NCBI GenBank assembly: GCA_048013815.1
Contig: CM106585.1
Location: 8,804,001-8,868,000, forward strand
DNA length: 64,000 nt
Reading direction: 5' to 3'
Origin: Setoptus koraiensis
Lineage: Eukaryota > Arthropoda
Below, one piece after another: positions 42,801-55,149 of this stretch. The notes under the pieces were generated by a model. The model was not told the origin of the DNA and searched no databases. It saw nothing but the letters and a program-made list of their open reading frames with translations. Position numbers and translations under genes: made by a program. Position 1 is the first letter of the stretch. Every line of letters begins with the position of its first letter.

Positions 42801-44774
42801 GTTTCGTTCTCGGTTTATCACAAATGTGTAAGTGTGAATTATATGGGAAAACCATTCCTAACAGTGTTCTAAAAGATGTTTTGATTACTTTTTAGCATTT
42901 TCTGGGCGCTGTAATATGGATATTTGCGTTGGCCACTTGTATTATGGTTAAATTTGGATGAATAGTTTCATAGTATGTTCCACTAAGTCATTTTAGTGTA
43001 TTTGATATGGGTATCAACAACAAAAAACAACAAGCTATTGACGTTGCTTGTAACAAGTGTAATGTTTTTGTTTTGTCTCTTTGTCTACTTTATTGTTGGA
43101 TGTGTCTATCAAGTGTATAACTAACATGCAAACGAACAATGCATTCCTTCACAATGATATGACTGAATTATCTTGCAGTTTGGAGATTTACATTATCAAG
43201 ATATCGCCCAGTGTCGTTTGTGTAAGATGATATAATGGAGGCTATTTTCACATTGATATATTATGATGATAAATAGACAAGAGTAAATGTGTCAAGTATT
43301 GATTGATCTATTTGTTTGGTGAGAGAATTTAGCCTATCTATCTAATCACACTAGTACAACTACTACTGTTATTATTATACCATAACTGTGTGGCATACTA
43401 AATTGTGGGTGTTGATGTATTAAATGCTTACATTGCGAAAAAACACTCTGGCATTGCATTGCAATGCAATCTTGTGATGAAACTAGAACCTAGTTGAAAG
43501 ATTTGACGATTGTCGTCACTTGCTGGCCACTTGTTAATGTGAGGAGATGTGCCAGATTATGATATTAACTGTGTATGATAAAATCAATATTTGTATTGGT
43601 TGCCTCTCTCGCTACTGTTTGGTTGTTGTTGTGGTTGTTGCATCTAAATTATAAAATTCAAAATAAATGTATTTATTATTATTCTTGCCGGGCTGTCATC
43701 TAAATAATACTGCTGCCTCGTGATAATTATCACTATTAAATATTGTAAATATGGAATGTAGTTTTTATATATTTTGGCCCACAGTGGCCAATAACGGTAA
43801 CGATAAATGAGAATTTATCATCGGTGCTATTGCTGATAATCAAAATTAATGGTGCACTGCAGTATTGGCCGTGATGAACCAGCAACATTTGCTATTTCTG
43901 ACTTATTCCACTTACATGATAGACTAGGCTTACTTGACTTGAGATCGCATATGCATCATGTCGCATGATTATTTAAAGCGCGCACTTGATCTTGAAAATG
44001 GACACACACGCACATCAATTAATTTGGCTGAGATTGACGAACAGTCGCTTAGTATGCTCAATATCGCGTTGCTTCTGATAATTGAAGAGCCAACAGTTAA
44101 TACACCGAATGTAACATAGCCCATAGGTGGCGCATGACGCTTTCAAAAACAACTGCAAGTTTTTTGTTTTGACTCGTTGAACTCTTTCATCAGATAAATA
44201 TACTTGCAAATAAATAAACATTATTAGTCATGAAAAATCACGATTACCAGCACACAACAAGCTTTCTGCATCTTTTCATTCTCACAAGAATTCTACTTGA
44301 CGGCAAACTTTTTGTATGCCTTGCCAACAACTTTTTGTTGTCCTAACAACCACTCAGCCGCCCTCTGGTGGACCAGTGTAAATACAGATTTAGGCGCCGA
44401 TAATGCAGTAAGATAAAAACGTCGCAACAATAATAATATTTTGATAGTAATCTCATTATTGTTATCAGTGCCAAATTTGCATGATTTGCATTGCTGGCAA
44501 CACTGTCAGACAATGTCCCCCAAGTACAGCAGTTGGAGCTAGGCAAAACAGAAATTTATGATGCGTATAATTAACAACAACAACAACAACAACAGTAAAG
44601 AGAATGTTTGTTTTTTACCTGTTTGCGGCACCAGCTTAACGGTGGCTATTAATAAGCCGCTTGTTTTAACATTTTTGTAATGTTGTCATTGAATGTTGTT
44701 GTTGTTGTTCAAGAAACACTCGATATAATATCATGGCTAATAACGACGACAAGTGCAACGGTGAGTAGTCGTCG
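42801..44774. other. upstream region of the C3-like gene
   Basis: About 2 kb, AT-rich with no conserved ORF. It contains GTT/CAA trinucleotide runs (43620-43640, 44576-44595, 44696-44710) and a strong CTCF-like motif near 44357. Confidence 0.4.
44357..44371 (-). promoter_or_regulatory. CTCF-type motif, full consensus match
   Basis: Minus-strand CCACCAGAGGGCGGC matches the published CTCF core CCASYAGRKGGCRS at every position. It sits between the C3-like gene and the small ORF at 44775. Confidence 0.45.
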
Positions 44775-44972
44775 ATGGCGCCAGGTAAACATGCGCCTAA
44801 ACAAAGCAGCTTGAGAGATCCGATCAGTTTGTTTGTGTGTTCGAGACTGTACGAGTTTGAACTGCAAATGTTGAAAAGGGAACAACTAATCGACTTGTCC
44901 CAGCTACAGACAGTTCAGCAACTGTATTATATGTTTATTAGTATATTAGGTAATAACAATAATGTTCCGTGA
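44775..44972 (+). CDS. small hypothetical protein (65 aa)
   Basis: ATG at 44775 opens a 65-codon frame with protein-like composition: a basic start (MAPGKHAPKQSSLRDP), then a Leu/Gln/Glu-rich amphipathic stretch (LQMLKREQLIDLSQLQTVQQ) that could be a helix or coiled coil. No family is recognised. An upstream ATG at 44733 gives a short peptide ending in a donor-like GGTGAGT, so splicing upstream is possible. A donor-like GTAATA also lies near the 3' end, so the frame may continue in another exon. It could equally be a chance ORF. Confidence 0.35.
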   Translation: MAPGKHAPKQSSLRDPISLFVCSRLYEFELQMLKREQLIDLSQLQTVQQLYYMFISILGNNNNVP

Positions 44973-45433
44973 AAGCAGCTCCAACAAACAAGAGGCTGCA
45001 AACTTGACATTGTGTGAGGCTACATGTTGCATGGGGTGTACAAAAATCCTTGACACGACTATTTAAAACAACAATCGTGTTTTGATTAGCTAGATGTATC
45101 ACGTAGTAGTTGATTGCATTTATGCAAATGGGCTCGAACCCATTGAATTCACTGATCGGTCTCGTCGGCCCTTATCCCGTCGACAGACGACGGATCTGTG
45201 TGTAGGGCCAATGCGGGTTCAACTTGCAGAGGGGCTCGAAGCTCGAAACGTTGTAGACCGGATATTTTTGTTTGACGATCGTCAATGAGCTAAGTTTGGC
45301 GGGAGCTCACTGTCGGAAGTGTCGAGAGCCGGCCTCAAATTGGATCTTACTATCAGCTTGTAAGCTTGCGACTTGTGACTGAATTATTCAGTCTGGATAT
45401 ATAGAAATAGGATGGCGCATATTTTGCGAACGT

Positions 45434-45443
45434 TAGATGGCGC
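45434..45443 (+). promoter_or_regulatory. CTCF-like core motif
   Basis: TAGATGGCGC fits the core YAGRKGGCRS. A near copy, GAGATGGCGC, follows 40 bases later at 45474-45483. Confidence 0.3.
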
Positions 45444-46435
45444 AACCGGTCCTGCCAGAGTTGTTGCATTTACGAGATGGCGCCACCGAGTTGTAACCAG
45501 GGTTGGCCTCTCTGTCTTTGGCATGCGGTTGTGATACACGGACGAGGCCGAAAAAGAATGCCGAAATTTGATAGAGTCAAATTGTGGCATTTTATTGACT
45601 TGGTCGCTAGACGAGGCATGAAAATGAATGACGAAAGAGAAATTGTGTGTGTTGTTTGGTTGTTTGGATGTCATTAGATGCGATGAGATTGGCGATTGGG
45701 ATTTTTGCGGTGCCGAAAGCCCGATTGATTGACGCTGGTAGCGCTATGATCTCGCAGATAATAATTAATAATAAAAATTATTAATTTGAATGTCTTTGTC
45801 GAGCCAGCGACAGATGCTAGCTTTAAGGTACGGAGTATGATAATTTAGGCCTACTTATGATCGGATTTGATTAGTTTTATCAGTTTTATGTGTGGCTTTT
45901 ATGTGTCGCATAAAAGCATAAATGCAAAACGCTGCCCCAGACAGTTGGCAGTGGCCTGATTGGCTAGTGTTATGCCGCGGCGCAGAAAGTTTATTGACAT
46001 GTATATTATATGACATTTGTATCATATGTTATGGTATTACAAGCTGGCGTGTCGAGCCATTAGCTTGGCACGATGACTTTGTGCGCCACACTAACACGAA
46101 TGATGCGACATCGCCGGCTCGACTTGGCCACTTGGAAGCGACTTCGACAACGAGCGAGACAGAGACAGAAAGAGACAGAGAGCGAGGGAGAGGGAGAGAC
46201 AGAGAGAGTATAAGTCAACTATAAGTGGCGATTCTTCGGTAATTCTTTCATCTCACGCCGGCGAACAAATTTAATTGCATTAATCGAGATTTGCGAACGT
46301 TCGCATGGGGCGTTCGCTGGCCGGGCCGACTCGGCGACGAGCCCCAGTCGGAACTGCCATTAAGCTCCGAGTGAGCCATTATATCGAGTCGGCTTGTATC
46401 TCGTCAGCTGACTGCTGTGGTGGCGAAGAAGTTTG

Positions 46436-46478
46436 ATGTTGTTGTTGTTGTTGTTGTTGCTGCTGTTGCTGCTGTGAC
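46436..46478 (+). repeat. (GTT/GCT)n trinucleotide run
   Basis: Imperfect GTTGTT...GCTGCT repeat, about 14 units. Confidence 0.85.
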
Positions 46479-47084
46479 ATGTGACATCACTTCCCTTTGA
46501 GGGCGGCTATAAAATTAAATAAATAATAAAATTCATTAGCTGCCAGAGATATGTCATGCTGTTTGATGTGGCCGATGCTGGCCATTTTTGCACAATTAGC
46601 CATCATTTGATGGCTGCTCTGGGCCGCTATCACCGGCCCGGCCAAAGCTGTTACGATACCAACAAACAGCTGTTTGTGTCGAGACACAGCGGCCTATTTG
46701 CTGTTTATACCGTATACAGTTTGTACACAGAGAGACAGCGGAACATAAACATTAGATAGGCAAATTGACAGGCAGGGCCGGCAGAGAAGATATGCGAAGA
46801 TTGAAAAATTGATTGTGTTTGTTTGCGGCGATTAATCATCGGCCGACTGTGAGAATTAATTAGCAGCCCGGCCGGACGACGCATGAGATGAGGCAAACGC
46901 TGGCCACAATGCGGCCGGCCACAATATTAATCAACATCATATGTGTGGTGTGGTTGTTGTTGGCAACTGACAACAAGCCGGCTTGTGATTAGCTGATATT
47001 GCTAAAATTGTTGCGCAATTGTGTGTCGTGTCCGAGCTAAGTGTTGAAATGTTGGCTCGCTTCGATCGTTCATCAGACTCGAAT

Positions 47085-47191
47085 CATGCGACTTGAATCA
47101 TTAGACTCGAAACTTGTGACTTGCAACTTGTGAATTTCGCAAGTTGCGAATATCGCAAGTTGTGAATTTTGCAAGTTGTGAATGAAGTGGC
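47085..47191 (+). repeat. degenerate array of CGCAAGTTGTGAATTT units
   Basis: A word of about 16 bp (CGCAAGTTGTGAATTT) recurs three to four times, preceded by related GACTCGAATCATGCGACTTG words. Confidence 0.6.
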
Positions 47192-48394
47192 ACTTGCCAC
47201 TATTCGCAACTGGCGAGCCGATCGGCAAGTGTCGCTCTCGGCGAGGCCCACAGACTCGAAGCAATTAGGCCGACCGCTAATTGAGCTGGCAGCCACATTC
47301 GCAGTTGCACAATGGTACATGCTGTAATTGCCAGTCACTTTGTCAGATGAATAATTGCACAGTTGCCCCACCGATAAACAGATTGTTTGCGAGTCACTTT
47401 TGCCTCACTTTGGCTCACTTTTGCCCCATTTTTGTCTCGCTTTTGCCCCGCTCTGGCCAGAATCCGGGATGGCATCTTCATCTGGCCAGCGGCCCGTTCG
47501 CGGCGAGCCACTTTTCGGCGAGTCGGCTCATTTAGGCGCGCTGGGCGCCGCTCGGGCAACCCAGCCAATTAAGTGCGCGGCCGGCGGTTATTGAATCAGC
47601 GTCAAGTCAGCAGCGAGTTGATTGAGTTTGCCGTGTTTGCCGAGTGTCGCTTTGACGGGCCCGCTTGATAAGTTTGATAAGGCGATCGGATTTAGCGAGC
47701 CAATTGGGGGGGATGGGCCCATCAATCATCAATTAGTTGTGTTCGGTGTGTGACGCACCCGCGTGTAGCGGTTGCCAGCCAGCGAAAGGATACATGATTG
47801 ATTATTCAATTCAATCAGCTTTGCATCTCATCATGGCCAGTTAGCCGTGATTGATCTGATCCAATGCTCGCCCGAGTGATCGGCTCAGCTTGTCACTCGG
47901 TCCCGCTGGCTCGGCCAGCCGGGCTCGTTTCGGGCCGGATCAGAGCAAGTATTAAAACAAGTGGCTGCCATCCAATCAGCGGTCTCAGCGCATTAGTTTG
48001 CAGCGCGTCACACCGTTGCCCGTTACTTGTGATTGGGTGCGCGGATTGGCCCCGGGCGGCGCCCATCCGCGCCGCTTTAGCGCGCGCATCAGCATGACAG
48101 TGTGCTATTAGGCGATATTACGCAACATGCCCACTGCCTGACAGTGGTGACGTCCAATTCGAATTGAGCCGCTTGTTGAGCCGCTCACACGGGCACAGCA
48201 TCGCGGGACGATGGGACAGCATCACGCCCCTGCGCGCCATAACGGCACCTATGACAAACGGTTGCATGCTGCGGATTGTTGTTGCGGCAGCACCGAGCGT
48301 GGAAACTCGACACCCGCCGCTCGATCGAACTGCGAACTGCCAACTTCGAACTGCGAATTCCGAACGACGAATTTCGAACTTTGAATTTTGAATT

Positions 48395-48470
48395 TCGAAC
48401 TGCGAACTGCGAACTGCGAACTGCGAACTGCGAACTGCGAACTGCGAACTGCGAACTGCGAACTGCGAAC
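48395..48470 (+). repeat. perfect heptamer array (GCGAACT)n
   Basis: About 10.7 uninterrupted copies of a 7-bp unit, embedded in diverged copies from about 48328 to 48490 (AACTTCGAACTGCGAATTCC and similar). Because the unit has no stop in any frame, it makes long spurious ORFs on both strands. Confidence 0.9.
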
Positions 48471-49020
48471 TTCGAACTGCGTATTTCGAAATTCGAATCG
48501 GCCTCCCACTTAAATTGATTCTGTTCGCTAACAAGTAGCTGTTAGCGGCGGATAGAATGCAGCCGGCCGCTGAGTATCGCGCGTTTGATTAGCGCACGCT
48601 AATAGCGCTCTGACAACCGGAGTGACACTGTTCGCCGGCAGCCCGCGTCGCCGAACCGTCGCACGAATCGCCGGCCGGGGGCGTGCTGGGCAGTGTCAGC
48701 GGCGCGATAATGCAATAATATGATAAAACAGATTAGATCAGTGACATAATAGCACACACACCAACCTGCTCATTGTTTGCCCAACTGCCAGTGGCAACAA
48801 TCGGCTGCAGTTCGCAGTTCGCTGCTGGCAGTTCGAAGCCGCCAATTCGAAGCGTTCGGCCAGCATTCGAATTGGCAGCTTTTGCAAGTTTGAGCCGGCG
48901 ACAACCGAGGCCAGCGCCGGTCGGCGCGTCGCTCCGCTTGGCCCGGCGCACGGTGACTCGATTCGCTTTGATGCGCGATTAAATCCATTGATGCGTACAC
49001 TCGAATTTGAGTGTGTCCAT

Positions 49021-49098
49021 CACGACGACAACGGCAACAACGGCACCAGCAACAACAGCAACAACGACAACAGCCACAACGACAACAACAGCGCCAGT
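49021..49098 (+). repeat. CAACAACGGCA/ACAACGACAAC-rich simple sequence
   Basis: Imperfect CAACGA/CAACAA trinucleotide-type stretch. Confidence 0.6.
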
Positions 49099-49416
49099 GT
49101 AGAGTGCAATTGTAGAGTATATCGAGAGTGTATAATGCAACATTAGCAACGTGCCCGAATGGTCATAATGGCGCCAACTTATTATAGTGTGTACATGTTA
49201 TGTTCAGATATACATACTGTGACATAATACATGTGCGTGCGATATCTGAAATAGTCTCTAGCACCAGAGCAAAGCATCAGCGTGCCCATGTCGACCGGCC
49301 AAGATGCTGGCATCAGATGTTATGTAACAGTGGTGCGTGTGACACAAAAACTGTCCGATCGCTGATGGTGGCAAACAGACCGATGAGTGATTTTAGGCGA
49401 GTTCATCATTGTCGCC

Positions 49417-49564
49417 ATATCCACGCATATCCACGCATATCCACGCATATCCACGCATATCCACGCATATCCACAAATATCCACAAATATCCACGCATAT
49501 CCACGCATATCCACAAATATCCACAAATATCCAAAAATATCCATAAATGTCCACAAATGTCCAG
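49417..49564 (+). repeat. 10-bp tandem array (ATATCCACGC)n
   Basis: About 14.8 copies of a 10-bp unit with two main variants, ATATCCACGC and ATATCCACAA. The variants occur in blocks (C C C C C A A C C A A), then decay to ATATCCAAAA and ATGTCCACAA. The block order suggests multi-unit duplications. Confidence 0.92.
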
Positions 49565-49729
49565 GGCTGGCAAATTGAGAGCGCGCTAATCTAGTTCCGC
49601 TCGTTTGGAGTGACCATTTTTGTCCATTTCTGTCCAGTGCGGTCCCGCCGAAAGCATCGGCAACCCGTGACCCCCATCATCGGGTTTCATGTTATGCAAT
49701 TACGCGCCTTTAACCGTCTGTGAGGCATG

Positions 49730-49811
49730 AAAAAGTGCTTGTGGTCGCCAAGATTCGAACCCAGACCCTCGGCTGCACGTCTCAACACTCTTCCGGTTAA
49801 GCTACAAGTCC
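49730..49811 (-). tRNA. tRNA-derived fragment (pseudo-tRNA or SINE head)
   Basis: The minus strand carries a perfect Pol III box A, TAGCTTAACCGG (49793-49804), a near-perfect box B, GGTTCGAATCT (49751-49761), at normal tRNA spacing, and a TTTTT terminator (49730-49734). The acceptor stem (GGACTTG against CGACCAC) pairs poorly, the T stem is mostly wobble pairs, and U33 is replaced by C with anticodon-position bases GTG. It is therefore unlikely to be a working tRNA; a tRNA-derived SINE or pseudogene fits better. Confidence 0.5.
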
Positions 49812-50418
49812 GTGCGTGGTGGTCAATGTGATTGTCCTCTACATGGCCAACACGGGCTTGTGATTGGGGCCGAGCGGCCTGTGCCACTTGCGCAATTCTG
49901 CGCACCGATCGAGTCCGTCGTACGTGGATAAATCCGGCGCGCGGTCGCCCCATCGATCGAGCCGCGAACGGATTTGTCACTGGCAGTGGCACACATGACA
50001 ACAACAGCGACGATCGCGCCGGCCACCAATCATTATTGCTGACAATCGGTCATTGTGTTGGCGTGTCCAGTGAGAGTGTCCACTAAGTAGTGTGTGAACT
50101 TTGTGACGCTTCTTTCTGTGGGAATAATCACAGCAAGCGGCCCATGTAATAGCCTGACTGATATGTGAGTGGCCGCGCTGCCAATTGGACGATTGGCGAA
50201 TTTGACGCGCGGCTTCCACGCAACTTCGGACAGCGCTCGACTCGAGCGGCTCGAGCACGTCGACACGGCAAACATTGGACGTTGCCAGCGTTTCTACTCG
50301 AAACTTTCTACTCCAAACTTTCGGGCCGCTTGTCGCGCTCGCCGCCAAACTGTGCACAGCTCGGCACAAAGGCGCACGTCCGACACGCTGCGGCCGGTCA
50401 AGTGGCGACGCAGCGCAA

Positions 50419-50451
50419 CGCACAATCGGCACGCTGCGTGCCGATTGTGCG
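50419..50451. repeat. perfect 15-bp inverted repeat, 3-base loop
   Basis: CGCACAATCGGCACG, loop CTG, then its exact complement. Extremely tight fold-back. Confidence 0.9.
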
Positions 50452-51900
50452 ATTACTGTGGCACGACCATTGTGTGCGCACCAGTGGCTCGCCGGCGCCC
50501 CCGGGTCCCCATCAACAATTGTTCGCGACGCGATGTAAATTCTCGTCACAGAGCGCGCACGTCACCGCCGGGCGCTGGTTTGCCGGGCGCGACCCCAATT
50601 GCGCAAACTGTCACGACTGGCGTTGTTGCCGTCGCTGTTGTTGTTACGGCCGTCAGTCTGCGCCGGCCGACGCTGACCAGCGGCCAGCGACGAGCGAGGG
50701 CGCCCACGCCTGTCCGACCGCGCGTCCACAGCGGCATGTCCGGGCGCGGGCCGCGGGCGGACCGGCCGCCGGCGATTGACTCACGGACGCGCCGGGCACG
50801 GCCGGCGATGGCCAGAGGGGGAGAGACGGGCCGCACGAGACTCCGCTCGAGATTGGCCGCACGAGATCGGCCGCACGAGATACCGTTGCCGGCCAGAGAT
50901 CCGCTATCTGATCTGTCGCGCTCGTGCTCGCTGTTATTCGGCACATAATTTGGCAGCATTCGTTTGGCTTCGCTCGATGGGCATCGTTGGCCGGCCGGTC
51001 AGCAGCGGCCGGCAGCGGCAGCGACCGAGCGGCCGCACCGACGGGCAGTATCGACGACGATGACGAGCGGGCAGGTTGCTGGCTGCGGGCTGTGGCGGCT
51101 CAAAGAAACAATAATTGTCAATCTGTGTAGGTCGTAAAACCATTGGGCCGGCGCAAAATGGCCTGCCGATAGCCCGTCCCGAGTGAGCGGCAACGAGCGC
51201 GGAATCATGCGAATTGTGCACTCGGCAATTGGACAATTTCCATTTCACCAGCCAGCCAAAACAGGCGAAACGGGGTCTGTCGACTCGGGCTCGTTGCGAG
51301 TTGCGATTGCTCGCCACCGCTCGCCACTGCTCGGCCGGCCGCATCGGCCAGCGTCCAGTCGGCGGCAATCCGAGCCGCGTCCACAAGCGGCCAGTGGCGC
51401 TTGCGAGTTCCAATTGGCTGCCGCTGGCAGCCACGATGGGAATAAACGTCGCCCATAACGACGATTATGAGCGCAATACCATAAAAACATCTCCACTGCC
51501 GGCGCGGCGTGGATAGCGCCCAGTCGGGCCGTCCGATAGCAGCGACGAGATAGAGAAAGTCGTTAATATTAAGCATCCACATAATGCCTTCGTCTGAGTC
51601 GTCGTTTTCGCAAACGAAGCGCTCGCTCTCGGGCACATGACGGAATACCCCGGCCAGTTTCGCCGAACCGGCCGAACCAATGCGAATCCGCCTGCGACCG
51701 GCCGCAATTGGCCGCCAGCCGACACTTGCAACTCGCTCGTTGTCGGCCGGCTCGACCCGCTCGGGGCAATGCAACAGCCACACAAAGTTGGCATAAACAT
51801 TTCAATTAGTCTTATTTATACGCTCCATGTTGACAGTTTAAATGCGCCATATTTATCAGCGCCGTCCCTGTCGGCCACTGCCGGCCAGTGCGTCGCGGTC

Positions 51901-51950
51901 GCTGTTGGGATACACGACACACACACACACACGCTGTTGGGATACACGAC
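51901..51950 (+). repeat. 18-bp direct repeat around (CA)n
   Basis: GCTGTTGGGATACACGAC occurs at 51901-51918 and 51933-51950 with a CA run between. An 11-bp tandem (GTCCGGCACT-like) follows. Confidence 0.85.
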
Positions 51951-52152
51951 GCATTGTCCGGCACTGTCCGGCGTCACCTGTCGAACTGACACAAGTCAAT
52001 TGCGATCTAATCTAATTTTGTTTTGTTCTGCGTCCTCCGCTCGGCGCAAACAACGACAACTGTCAATCACTCGCCATCGCGCGTCACTGTCACGTCGAGC
52101 GTGGCTTTGTTATCGCGAGCCGAGATCAATTGTCACTCGGCTCGCCTCGCTA

Positions 52153-52162
52153 GCGCCCTCTG
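52153..52162 (-). promoter_or_regulatory. CTCF-like core motif
   Basis: Minus-strand CAGAGGGCGC fits YAGRKGGCRS. Confidence 0.3.
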
Positions 52163-52210
52163 ACAGCCTCTCACTGGCAGTCTCTCACTGGCAGCCTCTC
52201 ACTGACAGCC
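52161..52210 (+). repeat. 14-bp tandem array
   Basis: TGRCAGYCTCTCAC repeated about 3.6 times. Confidence 0.85.
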
Positions 52211-52368
52211 CCACGGTGCCCGCCTCGGGCGAAACAGTCGGACGAGCGAGCCAAGCGAGCGAGCGCCACAAGAGGCGTTGCTCACCTGTTGACCCGTGTC
52301 TCATTGTTGTCGCGACTCGCGATGCCTCGCAGCCGGCGCGCCAAGACCACTATTCAAACCTGGTTTAG

Positions 52369-52416
52369 ATATTATATAACATTATACGCATATTATATAA
52401 CATTGTGCGCATATTC
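52369..52416 (+). repeat. 21-bp tandem array
   Basis: ATATTATATAACATTRTRCGC repeated about 2.3 times. Confidence 0.85.
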
Positions 52417-52979
52417 ACGTGTGGATTCAAAGCCATATATATGATATCAACACAATGGTGCCTATATGCTCGTTGTTGGGCTTGTTGCAGAGCTGCCGAG
52501 TTCTCCTGAGAACACACCAAACACTCACCAAATAATTGTCATCATCATTTTTCGCTTCGTTGTGCAACCAAGCAAAACACGGTTATCATCATTACATAAC
52601 TATTGTGTGACAATGTCGCGTCACCTACAATTGAAACAATTGCCACTTGCCTTCATCTTTTTGTCGTCGCCATCATTTCGCTGCTCTTTGCCGCCCTATA
52701 TACCCACACACACATAAATACATATATACATGGCGTAGCCACTTGATACTGAGGTGAGAGCATCACCTAGCCGCATCACACTGCCCTGCTGTGTGAAATA
52801 ATCGCAATATCTGTCGTCATAATCTCGGAGCTTCGTCTCACCTGCCCGCTAACCGTCACACACTGAGCATTTGTGTATTATATTGCATAATAATACCGAC
52901 AGGTACAATATAATGTAATGACATGATGAGGAAAATGAGGAAAAAATGAACGGGCGCCGCAGTTTGCGCTTTTCGGCGC

Positions 52980-52989
52980 CAGATGGCGC
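52980..52989 (+). promoter_or_regulatory. CTCF-like core motif
   Basis: CAGATGGCGC fits YAGRKGGCRS. Confidence 0.3.
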
Positions 52990-53111
52990 GAAGGCATGCG
53001 AAAAAGTATCACATTTAAGCGTGATTACGCCACATTCATCTCACTATCTCGTGAACACAATAGACGACATTACATAATACACTCACTTGTTAATGCAATA
53101 ATAATAATAAC

Positions 53112-53127
53112 ACTATTACGTAATAGT
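53112..53127. repeat. 16-bp perfect palindrome
   Basis: ACTATTACGTAATAGT, self-complementary with no spacer. Confidence 0.9.
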
Positions 53128-53224
53128 ATTGCCTCGGTGTATTAACGGTAATAATGGTGCCAGTGGCGACGCAGTGCGACTGGAAACGAGAGCAACCAGA
53201 CGCCAGTTAGTGGCGATATGTCAG

Positions 53225-53316
53225 TTGTGCGATATTTGTTGTGCGATATTTGTTGTGAGACGTTTGCTGCGAGACGTTTGCTGCGAAATGTTTGTTGTGA
53301 GATGTTTGCTGCGAGA
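53225..53316 (+). repeat. 14-bp tandem array
   Basis: About 6.6 copies of TGTGCGATATTTGT / TGCGAGACGTTTGC variants, arranged as an early ATATTT block and a later ACGTTT/ATGTTT block. Confidence 0.88.
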
Positions 53317-55149
53317 CAGAAGGGATAATAATCGGCGCACACCGAGACGAAGATGATTATGTCATTTGAGATGGTCACTGGATTCATTTGGAGCACCACT
53401 GATGGCTCCGACGACCGTTGTTGTCTTGCTGCCGCTGTTGTCGGTGCGGTTGTCGTAAAACTCGTTGGCGCCCGACGACGACCAACCGAAACCAATCACG
53501 CTGATGGACCGCCGTCGGTCGGGCGCAGTACCGCGTCCCGCGAGCGCTGTATCCGCTGTCGGTGGCGTACCGCACTTGTATTCGTGCCGCCGGCATACGA
53601 CCAACAATTGCGCCGGTCGGCCTCATTTCGACAATTCCAGCGTCAAGTTTCGTCTGGCACGACGCTCGACCACTCGACACACAGCCGCGCCCCCGCAGAT
53701 CCGGCCCGACCACTCAACTTATTGCCAAGTCGGGCCGCCGCGGCCCGACCCAGACACTTGTGACCCAAACTTGTGGTTGTTCACTTGCGAACAGTCACTA
53801 TTTCACCAGTTCGCCAGCTTGTGGCGAATGCTCGGCGTGATTTGGTGATAATTGAAATCGGTTATAATCGTGCAAATTGTTTCTTCTCCGTTTGTCTGCC
53901 ACTCGTTTGTGTTTGTGTGCGTTCGACGGGCTCCATTGGACGCTGCCCGACGAGCACACGAACGCACCAGCACGATAATTAATGGTCGTCATTTGAAACA
54001 TGAACATCGTTTAATAAATTGAACCTAAATTGACCGGCGCAACCGGCGCGCGATGAGTCGTGCGCCCGTTGTGGCCGCATCGGGAGCGCCGTCATCAGCG
54101 GACCAGTTTGCCCGTTAATAGACTCTCACAACATGTATTATGTGGGATGCCGATGAGACTCGGCTCTTTGTCCGGCCTGTTATTTAGAGCGTATTTAGAG
54201 CATAATTACAGCCATTATTTGCGCTGACAATCAAAATCACAATAAATTGGACCTCAATTGACCGGCGCGCCACCGCACGCGAGAATATTTATTTTTATCA
54301 AAAACCGCACGGGTACGGCGCTCCGACGTCGCGCCGGCTGTGCGCCAGTTTCGCGCTGGTTTTGCACGGACGTTGCGCGAATATCGCGCACTCATGGGTG
54401 CAACTGTATGTGAATATTGCGCCGATTTCGATGGCTTCGGATGAATTCGAATTAATTAATTCGAGTTCGCATGAGCAATTCAATTAACAATCGCCAGTGC
54501 AAGCTCGCGCATTCTTGCCGCGCTTGTCGGTCGCCCGAGGTGCCCTGGAAACTTTACCGTGGACAGCGCCGGCCGGGCACCAGGTTGCAGTGCAATTTGT
54601 GATTCACGGTCATCTGGAGCATGCTCGTTGCGGTCGTGTCTCGCCGCATGACCACAAACGCCGGCCAGACACTTGTTCGCGACAGGTGAGCCTGTTAGAA
54701 TTGTAGGTAAGCACTAAGTAAGTGAGCAATAAGTGAGTGAGTAAGCGGCCGCGATCACGCCGTCAGCGGGCGTCCGCTGGCACCGATTGTGACGGCTATC
54801 GATTGCGTCATGTTCGCCGATCGGCCGATATTTCCACTGCTGCCAGCGGCTGATCGTTGATGGCGGCGAGCAACAAGCGACGCTGGACATCGATTTGGCA
54901 GGATATTCGTCAATTTGGCTGGATATTCATCGATTTAACTAGATATTCATGGACACTGCTGGACGTGGCCGGGTGTTGCGCAACGCCGAAAAGAAAGCGA
55001 AGAAGAAGAAGAGGCAAAAGTCAAAGTGACGGCCAATCAAAAGGAAGTGGCGCGATTAATTCAATTGGCGGCGCTCGTTTTGCACTCGTTGTGCGGTGAC
55101 GTTTGATTGACAAACTGTGAAGAGCGCGTGCAGTTCCAATCCGAATTTC

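Noticed and set aside
45128-45145. Perfect box B-like GGTTCGAGCCC on the minus strand
   Set aside because: It is simply a short palindrome (AATGGG/CCCATT stem); no box A or cloverleaf was found upstream.
49977-51800. Long overlapping ORFs on both strands (up to 259 codons)
   Set aside because: High GC lowers stop frequency; the frames overlap in all directions, have Arg/Ala/Pro-rich chance composition, and match no family.
53142-53848. ORFs of 100-136 codons near 53.5 kb
   Set aside because: Created by stop-poor GC-rich DNA and the 14-bp array; no conserved motif.
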